IMG/VR virus record: IMGVR_UViG_3300034152_000215
Location: 1 to 25,396 of that record
Source: a virus
Strand: one strand, 5' to 3'
Length of the DNA: 25,396 nucleotides
Position 1 is the stretch's first letter, and the number at the start of each line of letters is the position of its first letter. A program made the position numbers and the translations under genes. Below are positions 7,956-14,598 of the stretch, piece by piece. Below the pieces are notes generated by a model, which was given only the letters and a program-made list of their open reading frames with translations, made no database searches and had not been told where the DNA came from.

Positions 7956-8469
7956 CGTCTTTCTTATAGGTCGTGTATATTGCACCTAACCTGTTGTGGC
8001 AGGTCCGGTCAGTAAGGAACTGCACGAACCAGTTCACACACGGGCACAACGGGAGATAAGGCACGGCCCTTACGGGAACTATCCGAACCTCCTCGTCCGT
8101 CTTAGTTTCTACCGCGTTGGCGATATAATCGTTCTGGCCCCAGAAGCAGTGGACTATGAAGTCCTCACCGCACAGTTCTGTGAACTTGTTCCACTCCTTG
8201 CACTGCGTGTGGACCCCGGTCTCTTCGAAGAACTCGCGGATCATGGCGTCTTTAGGAAGCTCGCCGTCCTGGCATCCGCACGTGCAATTTCCCTTACCGA
8301 AGACGTCGTCCTGCTCGGCCACGTGCTGCTTCCCCATCTCTATCTTACCGCCGACACCGTTCCACCGGCCGAGTACTGCCCTCGGCCCGTGCTCTTTCTT
8401 CATGAGAACTACCTTGTCCATGGCCGCGTCGAACATGAACCCGACCACGTACTCCTGTATCATCCCCAT
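7930..8469 (-). CDS. Nudix hydrolase with Cys-rich insertion inside the Nudix box
   Basis: 179-residue Nudix-type hydrolase, expected to cleave nucleoside diphosphates linked to another group (such as damaged dNTPs or modified nucleotides). RWNGVGGKIE (35-44) is the usual beta-strand and loop before the box, and GELPKDAMIREFFEETGV (69-86) is the catalytic helix with the REFFEE metal-binding glutamates. Between them sit about 24 extra residues containing CTCGC (62-66), unusual because the canonical box is continuous. ATG 8469 has a near-perfect SD (AGGAGGTGA). It lies between an unknown gene and the polymerase gene. In this context it could sanitise dNTP pools or process modified precursors, which is inference. 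Confidence 0.85.
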   Translation of the reverse strand: MGMIQEYVVGFMFDAAMDKVVLMKKEHGPRAVLGRWNGVGGKIEMGKQHVAEQDDVFGKGNCTCGCQDGELPKDAMIREFFEETGVHTQCKEWNKFTELCGEDFIVHCFWGQNDYIANAVETKTDEEVRIVPVRAVPYLPLCPCVNWFVQFLTDRTCHNRLGAIYTTYKKDDATTSLQT

Positions 8470-8726
8470 CCTTTCACCTCCTTTACGACCTCAGTCTTTG
8501 CGGCCTGCTTAATATCGATTCGCTCTTCCGTAATGACGTGTATGCGGAACGGGTTATTGACCGGCATCTCGGTCTTGTCTGTCCAGATCAGCACGCAGCC
8601 ACCCACCTGGCCGATGTACGTAGCCAGTAACTGCACAGGGAGACCGACCGCGTTCTCTTCGATCGCGGCCTTAGTCGCCACGAACACGTCTCTTTGGAGC
8701 TTCATAAATCGTTGAGTGTCGGTCAT
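8460..8726 (-). CDS. Hypothetical protein, 88 aa
   Basis: 88-residue acidic-to-neutral protein with no recognised motif. The middle contains a hydrophobic stretch (LLATYIGQVGGCVLIW, residues 33-48) that is more like buried beta strands than a membrane helix, since it is interrupted by Gly and polar residues. The C terminus is Lys/Glu-rich. ATG 8726 directly follows the TAG of the preceding gene and has GGAGGGATAG upstream, so translation is well supported. It overlaps the Nudix start by 10 nt. Function unknown. Confidence 0.68.
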   Translation of the reverse strand: MTDTQRFMKLQRDVFVATKAAIEENAVGLPVQLLATYIGQVGGCVLIWTDKTEMPVNNPFRIHVITEERIDIKQAAKTEVVKEVKGWG

Positions 8727-9233
8727 CTATCCCTCCTTAGCCTTAGCGTCTGCCCTAATCCTGGCCACACGCGCCTCGCAGCAGTCTGGGCACTCGCACT
8801 TCTCGCAGTGCGGCTCCTCGGTTAGTGCCCTCTTGGTCACACAGGCATTGCAGATACAGCCCCCGTTAGGTTGGTGCTCCGACGCGTTGTCTCGGTGCTT
8901 TGACTTAGCAGCGACAGAACCTCGGGCACGCATCTCCGCCTCCACCAGGACCAGATACCGGCGAAGGTCGCGGATGTCGTCAATAAGCCCCTCGCCTCGC
9001 TCGTCCTTCATAATGTGGTCGAAGATATCGAACTGTCTGGCTCCGCCCTCCTCGCTCTCTATCCGGTTCTCGAGCCGGTCCCACTTGCGGCAGAGCATCA
9101 TGTAGGCCCCTACGCCACCCCGACGCTTCCAGCTTCCCTTGTAGTGTCCCTCGGCCTTACGAAGACCTGTCCCGTCCTCCGTCGTTATCGGGATAATGTG
9201 CTCCAGGTGTTTTGTGTCCATGTCGTGGTCCAC
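8727..9233 (-). CDS. Unknown phage protein with Cys-rich tail (possible Nmad1/MazG-like fold)
   Basis: 168-residue protein from GTG 9233, which has AAAGGAAAG at suitable distance; ATG 9221 is the alternative. The first 110 residues look all-helical with KGSWKRRGGVGAYMML (32-47) and LIDDIRDLRRYLVLVEAEM (83-101). This pattern resembles phage proteins related to DUF1599 (nucleotide modification associated domain 1) or MazG-like helical folds, but I recognise it only weakly. The C terminus is a cysteine cluster, CICNAC then CEKCECPDCC (residues 126-152), probably a zinc-binding module. It overlaps the HD-domain gene by 77 nt and abuts the next gene as TAGATG. If the Nmad1 resemblance holds, it would fit the base-modification context. 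Confidence 0.66.
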   Translation of the reverse strand: MDHDMDTKHLEHIIPITTEDGTGLRKAEGHYKGSWKRRGGVGAYMMLCRKWDRLENRIESEEGGARQFDIFDHIMKDERGEGLIDDIRDLRRYLVLVEAEMRARGSVAAKSKHRDNASEHQPNGGCICNACVTKRALTEEPHCEKCECPDCCEARVARIRADAKAKEG

Positions 9234-9777
9234 TTCGCTTTCCTTTCCACAATAGGTCGTAGCTTCGTTTATACCTACTATAGTCTTTCGTCAGTAGTTC
9301 AAAGACGGGAGTAGGTATCCAGATCATATTCTCCGTAGTCCACTCGCCGATGTTCCGCAGTAGTACGTGGACATTCCGGTTCCCCACGAGTAGCTGGTCC
9401 TGACACCAGAGGAAGAGCTCCAGCATGTCCACGGCCTTAGCCCACCTGAGCTCTGTCTCGGACAGATGGCACTTCCTTATGAATTTCATCTGCACGTGAA
9501 TTAGTTCCTCTGCCTCCTCCATTCCACTCGCGATACCGGCGAACATCTGCTTAGCGTACCACGGCGCGTCCCCGGTCCACCGCTCAGCCACGTCATGGGT
9601 AAGGACGTACATAAGAAGGAGTTTGGAAGCATCCGGATACAGCGTATCGAGAAGCATCGCCGCGTGCCAGGAGTGCTTTGCATTGTCGTACTCCCCGAAG
9701 TGGGGAATAGTGTGGCATCGGCGCACGTGCCCGGCCTCGCGTAAATCTTGTATCCGGTCTAATGTTCTTTTGTCCAT
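9157..9777 (-). CDS. HD-domain phosphohydrolase (YfbR-like nucleotidase)
   Basis: 206 aa from ATG 9777. HD-superfamily metal residues are visible: NAKHSWHAA (residues 32-40) carries the first histidine and LTHDVAE (59-65) the HD pair, with a later Asp in AVDMLEL. The order and spacing resemble YfbR-type 5'-deoxynucleotidases and related dNTP hydrolases, which remove phosphate from dNMPs. In phages that replace thymine, nucleotidases of this sort drain the dTMP or dTTP pool; that role here is inference. A GTG at 9801 is possible but its SD is too close. The start overlaps the ThyA-like gene by 19 nt, and the polar C-terminal tail overlaps the next gene. Confidence 0.82.
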   Translation of the reverse strand: MDKRTLDRIQDLREAGHVRRCHTIPHFGEYDNAKHSWHAAMLLDTLYPDASKLLLMYVLTHDVAERWTGDAPWYAKQMFAGIASGMEEAEELIHVQMKFIRKCHLSETELRWAKAVDMLELFLWCQDQLLVGNRNVHVLLRNIGEWTTENMIWIPTPVFELLTKDYSRYKRSYDLLWKGKRSGPRHGHKTPGAHYPDNDGGRDRSS

Positions 9778-10814
9778 TTCGCTACTCGTCTCTCGAGCCA
9801 CTCTCCTGCGGCCATGGTCCAGTCATGATTCTTCGGCATCTGCTTAGCCACTATCTCCTGGGCGTTACGGAGTCTCTCTATTCTGCTACCGTCACCGCGC
9901 TTATAAAACGTAAGCGCTCTCAGCATAGGCGAGGCGATCTTTCTCGTAAACCAGTCCTGACTGCCCAGAGGAGTGTCGCCGACCTCGAGAAGCATGCGGC
10001 TGTCCGCGTCGAATATGGGCACGGTGCCCCGGACGAGAGGCGTAGTGACGACCATGTTCTGCTCGTAGGGACAGCCGTTCCTGTACTGGGAGGACGGCCA
10101 CGCCTTGGCGGCCAGCTGGTGCATTAGTTCCTCGTGCCGGTCGAGATACAGATGCAGGTTGTTGGTCACCTGCCAGTACCGGCCGACCCCGCAGCCTATC
10201 ATCTCCGCCATGTACTCCTGCAAGAAAGAGAAGTGCACCGCGTTGGCTCCGAGAGCACCCCATACCGCGTCGTTGCTCCGGTTGCACACGGTCATGTCGA
10301 GACGACGCTCGTGCACGGCGAAGTAGACGTGCGTGTTGCACGGTACGTCCTTAGTAGCTGCCCCGAGGTCGTAGTTCGCGTCCCATATCTGGAGCACCTG
10401 TCGCCGGCAGTTCTCGTCGGCCCGCATCGCCTCGGCTATCATGGTGAGCTGGTCCGTGCCCGTTTCCGGATGCGGGATCTCGAACCAGTTCCGCCAGCGA
10501 AAACCATAGGCCCCGTGGAATATCTTCCCGTTGTCCGAGAAGTCCGCCATGCTGGGTAGTATGGACACTAAGAACTCCACGTCTCGCCTACCGGCCAGCA
10601 TCCACAACGACTCGAGCACGTGGAAGAACGGGTTGGCGTCTCGCTCCGGCCAGAACACGACTCGCTCGCACGGTCTCTCGTACATAATAGTAGTCGGCCC
10701 GTCCATCTTAAGGACCGGTCCGCTACGACTCTCCTGGCGGATACCCTCGGTCATCAGTAGGTGCATAACCTCGGGCAGTGCCTGGTGAGCGTTTCTCGCT
10801 CTTACTACGTGCAT
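9759..10814 (-). CDS. Thymidylate synthase superfamily enzyme, possible dUMP hydroxymethylase
   Basis: 351-residue folate-dependent enzyme of the ThyA fold. Catalytic Cys159 lies in VPCNTHVYF, RSND is at 179-182, the dUMP-binding Asn is in GALGAN (191), and HLY (221-223) is the nucleotide-binding H-x-Y. GAYGFRWR (101-108) matches the ThyA YG.qWR element. The canonical PCH is PCN here and the following Gln is Tyr; RSND rather than RS.D recalls T4 dCMP hydroxymethylase, while the Asn favours uracil over cytosine. A dUMP hydroxymethylase making 5-hydroxymethyl-dUMP is therefore plausible; ordinary thymidylate synthase is the alternative. ATG 10814 has AGGAGG 8 nt upstream and overlaps the HNH stop as TAATG. 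It is longer than E. coli ThyA (264 aa). Confidence 0.85.
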   Translation of the reverse strand: MHVVRARNAHQALPEVMHLLMTEGIRQESRSGPVLKMDGPTTIMYERPCERVVFWPERDANPFFHVLESLWMLAGRRDVEFLVSILPSMADFSDNGKIFHGAYGFRWRNWFEIPHPETGTDQLTMIAEAMRADENCRRQVLQIWDANYDLGAATKDVPCNTHVYFAVHERRLDMTVCNRSNDAVWGALGANAVHFSFLQEYMAEMIGCGVGRYWQVTNNLHLYLDRHEELMHQLAAKAWPSSQYRNGCPYEQNMVVTTPLVRGTVPIFDADSRMLLEVGDTPLGSQDWFTRKIASPMLRALTFYKRGDGSRIERLRNAQEIVAKQMPKNHDWTMAAGEWLERRVAKWTKEH

Positions 10815-11134
10815 TATGACCACCTCCTAATAGAGTTTTCGCTCTGCGTTACGGCCTCCAGATGATCCGGGTTGCAGCATGCTCGTTGCGTACACATCGG
10901 CTTCTTGTGGTCTATAGTCATTCCTTCCGGGATCGCTTTCTTAAGCGCTGCATAGGCGACTCTGTGGACCCAGCGAGACTTACCTTCGTACCATATTTTC
11001 CCGTATCCCTTTCTGTCTCGACAACCCATCCACACCCAGCACCCGTCGTTATTCTCCCTAAGATTAGTAAACAGCCGCCTTAGCAGGTCGGGATCACTTA
11101 TCTTCGGGAAGGCGTGTGCCCGAGAGAGTACCAT
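10814..11134 (-). CDS. HNH endonuclease (HNH_3 / homing type)
   Basis: 106-residue free-standing HNH nuclease. The N-terminal CWVWMGCRDRKGYGKI (32-47) and WVHRVAYAAL (55-64) lead to IDHKKPMC (74-81) and CNPDHLEAVT (87-96), the pattern of phage HNH_3 homing endonucleases related to I-HmuI. No separate DNA-binding domain is visible beyond the short tail. It sits between the glycosyltransferase and ThyA-like genes, overlapping the first by 37 nt and sharing TAATG with the second, so it has been fitted in without breaking the operon. No SD at proper spacing precedes ATG 11134, suggesting low or coupled translation. It may be a selfish mobile gene or have a DNA-processing role. Confidence 0.85.
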   Translation of the reverse strand: MVLSRAHAFPKISDPDLLRRLFTNLRENNDGCWVWMGCRDRKGYGKIWYEGKSRWVHRVAYAALKKAIPEGMTIDHKKPMCTQRACCNPDHLEAVTQSENSIRRWS

Positions 11135-11919
11135 CCCTGATACGAGTCGTACGCCTTCTTCCAGTAGATCGTAACCTCTTTGCGCGTACCGAACTCTCCT
11201 CCCGACCTGTTCTTCTTCATCCGTAGCCGGACGAACGGCTCGTGCAGCTCAGCCAGCTTCTCGGCTGCCGCCGCGTGCAACTTGTGGCTTCGGTAGTCGC
11301 TGCAACCCCCGGCCTCCTGAGTCTGCTTCTGGCCCTGCGCAAAGTTCACCGTCATAGCGTTCGGCACACCTCGGCGGAGCAGCTGGAGCAAGACGTCGAA
11401 ATCCTCCATTACCGGGACCCTGCCGTGCTCGCAAGCGAGAAACTCAGCCGTGTTGAAGGCCAGCACCCGGATAAGTCTGGTGTTGATGTTCGGGCACTTG
11501 TCGAACCGATTGTTCCCCTCGCGAGGACTAACGCCGACAGCGCCGTAGCCCTTTAGGAGTAGATGCTCGATATAACCCACCATCCTCTTAGTCTCTTCCG
11601 GCTCCTGACCCCGCAGGTGCCAGTCACCCGGCGCCTTCCGGATCAGGAACCCGAGGTCGTCGTCCATCATGCAGAAGTGCTTGTCATTCCCGGCCTGTTC
11701 GGCACACCACTGCCGTGTCATAGCGATCCCGTCATACGGGCAGACCAGAACATTGTCGGCAGGAATACGTCCGGCGACAGCGTCCTCATATTGTGGCTTC
11801 TGACCGACAGGAACTACCACGTAGGGATGCGGCAGGTTGGTCTTAATTAGCTGTCTCAGAGTCCGGCCCTTCTGAGCCACCCTGTCAGCTCTTGACCTCG
11901 ACGGTATAAAGATCTTCAT
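11098..11919 (-). CDS. GT-A type glycosyltransferase, possible DNA-base glycosyltransferase
   Basis: 273-residue protein. It opens with MKIFIPSRSRADRV, the first beta strand and nucleotide-sugar loop typical of GT-A enzymes. CMMDDDLGF (83-91) supplies the D-x-D that binds metal and the sugar-nucleotide, and PVMEDFDVLLQLL is a likely catalytic-domain segment. The opening and D-x-D resemble glycosyltransferases that comparative genomics linked to modified-base operons of phages (TET/JBP-associated type). Its ATGA overlap with the pyrophosphorylase-like gene supports a shared pathway, so a modified thymine in DNA is the suggested acceptor. A cell-surface or protein acceptor is not excluded. ATG 11919 has GAGGAG about 9 nt upstream. 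Confidence 0.78.
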   Translation of the reverse strand: MKIFIPSRSRADRVAQKGRTLRQLIKTNLPHPYVVVPVGQKPQYEDAVAGRIPADNVLVCPYDGIAMTRQWCAEQAGNDKHFCMMDDDLGFLIRKAPGDWHLRGQEPEETKRMVGYIEHLLLKGYGAVGVSPREGNNRFDKCPNINTRLIRVLAFNTAEFLACEHGRVPVMEDFDVLLQLLRRGVPNAMTVNFAQGQKQTQEAGGCSDYRSHKLHAAAAEKLAELHEPFVRLRMKKNRSGGEFGTRKEVTIYWKKAYDSYQGWYSLGHTPSRR

Positions 11920-12782
11920 CCGTTGTATCTCCTCTTCATTCTCTTCCCCTCGTACTTAACCCGGTAGTATTTGGCGTATTCGCAGAGCCAGTGCTCCACC
12001 TCACGCATTTCCCACTTCGGCCAGTGCTGCGGCCACAACTCCTCCGCCGTACTAAGAACAACGAGTCGTTGCATAGCCTCTATCGCCGCGATCCGGTCCC
12101 TCGCTGCTCCGTACGACATCTCCTGGGCAGTTAGTTTGGACAAACCGAGACAGGCCCCTGGCCCAGGAGCAGCCCACATGGTGATATCCGGCGCGTTCTC
12201 CAGAAGATAAGTCCACCGCAAATCACTCGTTATCTCGTAGGCCATAAAAGAACCGAGACAAGGGAACCGCATTAGGATACGCCACATATTCTCGAGAGTG
12301 CACGGCTGCTCCAGCCGCGTAGTGATCTCCAGATGGTCGCGAGATATCGAGTGCACCATACTTATGATACCGTTCAACTTGTCCATGCCGTCGGGACTCC
12401 TGATAACGTAGGCTGCCCCGCATATAGGTCTGGTGTCCCTAAGCGCCTCGTGCGTGCGGACACCGTCGAAGTGTGTGTTGACGAACACCCTTGCGTCCAG
12501 TAGCTTCTGCAACGTCTCTACCTTATTGACGAGCCGGCAGAGGGCCATGGCCCACATAACTCGGGACTCGTTCCGATACGGCTCTCGCACGTTCTCGCGG
12601 ATCCAGGTAGTAACCTTGTCGTCCTCGCGAAACACGTTGCAGAAGTACCACTCGCGGAATATCGGGTCGCTGGTCCAGGGTCGGCTCTGCCCCTCTCGTC
12701 TCTTCTGGAGAATAGTGTACCGTTCTCTGGCTGTAGCGAAGTACTCTTCGACGCGGTCGTCTTGTAGTTCGTAGGTTGGCAT
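11916..12782 (-). CDS. Alpha-glutamyl/putrescinyl thymine pyrophosphorylase-like protein
   Basis: 288-residue protein that I match to the alpha-glutamyl/putrescinyl thymine pyrophosphorylase (aGPT-Pplase) family by its N-terminal signature: RYTILQKRREG (21-31), RPWTSDPI (34-41) and FCNVFREDDKVTTW (47-60). The rest is largely helical, consistent with the DNA-glycosylase-like fold proposed for the family. By published prediction, these enzymes replace the pyrophosphate on 5-(pyrophosphoryloxymethyl)uracil in DNA with an amino acid or polyamine, as in SP10- and phiW-14-type modified thymines. It is the first gene of the putative modification block and overlaps the glycosyltransferase as ATGA. 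No standard SD precedes ATG 12782. The catalytic residues cannot be named with confidence. Confidence 0.8.
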   Translation of the reverse strand: MPTYELQDDRVEEYFATARERYTILQKRREGQSRPWTSDPIFREWYFCNVFREDDKVTTWIRENVREPYRNESRVMWAMALCRLVNKVETLQKLLDARVFVNTHFDGVRTHEALRDTRPICGAAYVIRSPDGMDKLNGIISMVHSISRDHLEITTRLEQPCTLENMWRILMRFPCLGSFMAYEITSDLRWTYLLENAPDITMWAAPGPGACLGLSKLTAQEMSYGAARDRIAAIEAMQRLVVLSTAEELWPQHWPKWEMREVEHWLCEYAKYYRVKYEGKRMKRRYNG

Positions 12783-12788
12783 GCTTAT

Positions 12789-12794
12789 ATTATA
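12789..12794 (-). promoter_or_regulatory. Candidate -10 element (TATAAT) before the modification block
   Basis: A perfect TATAAT lies in the 36-nt gap between the ribonucleotide reductase stop and ATG 12782. No good -35 hexamer is visible 16-18 nt upstream. If used, transcription would begin at or very near the A of the start codon, giving a leaderless mRNA, and the gene does lack a well-spaced SD (AAAGG is 13 nt away). Low confidence, since AT-rich gaps produce such hexamers by chance. Confidence 0.35.
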
Positions 12795-12818
12795 GCCTTT
12801 CTGGATAAGAGTAGTATC

Positions 12819-14597
12819 TTAATCGCACTCTCGTCGGCCAGACTTCGTATCCAGTCGACAGGAGGCTCCCTTCTTAGCAGTGGAGATAATACCCGAACGC
12901 TTACCTCCGACCTGGTAGGTGGTGATACCTTTACACCCCAACTCCCAGGCTCTCATGTAGAGTTCTTTGAACTCGGGCCACGGTGTATCACTTGGTACGT
13001 TGCAGGTCTTACTAACCGCAGAGTCAACAAACTTCGAGGCACAAGCGAGAACAGCAAGATGCTCGTCAATAGTAACCTGGTCTGCGGTCTTGCCCTCTAC
13101 ACCCAGTACTCGATAACCATAGTCGTCAACACTAAACTCAGTTGCTCCGTCTGGCATATTGACCAGGCGCTTCTGCTCCAGAGCAAAGACCGGCTCAATA
13201 CTGGACGATACGTTATCAGCACAAAGTGATATAGTACCTGTGGGGGCTATCGACAACAGATGACTGTTACGAATACCGTTCTGCCGAATCAAATCCTGAG
13301 TCGTACTACTAAGGCTCTTAATAAACTCACTGTCGCAGTACTTGTCTCGTTTGTACAAAGGAAACGGACCCTTCTCTATTGCCAACTCCACCGAGGCTCG
13401 GTAGCAGTTCTCAGCAAGAGTACTGAGTATCTCGGCCTGCACATCAACGAACTCCGCAGAACCATAGGGATAACCCATAAACTCGATAGCATTCGCGAGG
13501 CCAGTCACACCAAGACCCATCCGACGAGTGGCCTTAGCTGCCTTCTCCTGCTCATATAGGGGATAGGTAGTATTATCAATCACATTATCCATAGCTCGAA
13601 CAACGTGGTGAATGTCTTGAATCAACAGACTCCGATTAAACCATGGTGGTCCGGACGAAAGAAGATACTTCACGAGATTGAAAGAGCCGAGAAGACATGC
13701 CCCATATGCCGGCAGAGGTTGCTCCCCGCACGGATTGGTTGCGATTATCCTCTCGTAGTACTGCTGATTATTCATCCTGTTCACGGTATCAATAAAGATG
13801 ATACCCGGCTCAGCCCAGTCCCAGGCCGAACGCATAATAGTGTCCCAGAGCACCCGCGCGTCAATCTCCTGGTAGGACTTACCACCAAATCGTAGAGTAA
13901 ACGACTCCTTATCTCGCACAGCCCTCATAAATTCGTCCGTAACAGCCACCGATATGTTGAAGCCGGTAAGCCTATAGACTGCCTGTAGCGCCTTATGCCA
14001 CTCTCGCCACTCAACTGTGCCAGCCTCACACTCGGCCAGCTTACGAAGAATCGGTTCCACTGCCGCAGGTGGCTGCTTGCATCGAACGAACTCCTCGATA
14101 TCAGGATGATCCACCCGCATCACACCCATCTGGGCTCCTCGTCGATGTCCCGAAGAGGATATACATCGACAGATGGCATCGTAGATCTCCATGAAGGACA
14201 CAGGCCCAGAGGAGGAGGACTGGAGCTTGCGGATGAGATCTCCGCGCGGTCGTAGGGTGGAGAAGTCGTAGCCGATACCTCCTCCCATACGCATAGTGGT
14301 CGCTGCCTCCGTGGCTATCTGCATTATGGAGCCGTGGCCCTCCACAAAGGAGTCCTCGATCCTGCCGGAGACAAAACAGTTGAATGCTGTTACGTTCTTC
14401 TTGCTACCGATGGCAGCCTGTATTCGACCACCCGGCATAAATCTCATATCGAGAAGCGCATCGCGAAAACCGTGAAAGTGCTCTTCGCTATCCTCCAAGG
14501 TTCCGGCGATACGGTTCATCGCCTCTTTGAAAGTCTCGTTCTTGCCTCGATACTTCTCGGCGTGTATAGCTTCTGAAAACTCCAGTGTTGGTCCCAT
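12819..14597 (-). CDS. nrdJ: Class II (adenosylcobalamin-dependent) ribonucleotide reductase
   Basis: 592-residue single-chain class II reductase that turns ribonucleotides into deoxyribonucleotides using vitamin B12. FNCFVS (72-77) provides a redox Cys, NPCGEQPL (288-295) the radical-site Cys290, GACLLGSFN (299-307) follows, and SIAPTGTISL is the phosphate loop. The C terminus ends CRLDTKSGRRECD, probably the shuttle cysteine pair. Residues about 175-209 form an extra segment between the IEEFVRCKQ strand and TGFNISVAVTD relative to minimal NrdJ proteins as I know them. The gene is visibly lower in GC than its neighbours (sampled 60-bp lines 40-65%, most near 48%). ATG 14597 has AGGA 7 nt upstream and sits one base after the helicase stop. 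Confidence 0.93.
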   Translation of the reverse strand: MGPTLEFSEAIHAEKYRGKNETFKEAMNRIAGTLEDSEEHFHGFRDALLDMRFMPGGRIQAAIGSKKNVTAFNCFVSGRIEDSFVEGHGSIMQIATEAATTMRMGGGIGYDFSTLRPRGDLIRKLQSSSSGPVSFMEIYDAICRCISSSGHRRGAQMGVMRVDHPDIEEFVRCKQPPAAVEPILRKLAECEAGTVEWREWHKALQAVYRLTGFNISVAVTDEFMRAVRDKESFTLRFGGKSYQEIDARVLWDTIMRSAWDWAEPGIIFIDTVNRMNNQQYYERIIATNPCGEQPLPAYGACLLGSFNLVKYLLSSGPPWFNRSLLIQDIHHVVRAMDNVIDNTTYPLYEQEKAAKATRRMGLGVTGLANAIEFMGYPYGSAEFVDVQAEILSTLAENCYRASVELAIEKGPFPLYKRDKYCDSEFIKSLSSTTQDLIRQNGIRNSHLLSIAPTGTISLCADNVSSSIEPVFALEQKRLVNMPDGATEFSVDDYGYRVLGVEGKTADQVTIDEHLAVLACASKFVDSAVSKTCNVPSDTPWPEFKELYMRAWELGCKGITTYQVGGKRSGIISTAKKGASCRLDTKSGRRECD

Positions 14598-14598
14598 A

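Noticed and set aside
10814-11134. Intron or intein hosting the HNH gene
   Set aside because: Flanking genes are both complete with their own starts and stops, so the HNH gene is free-standing.
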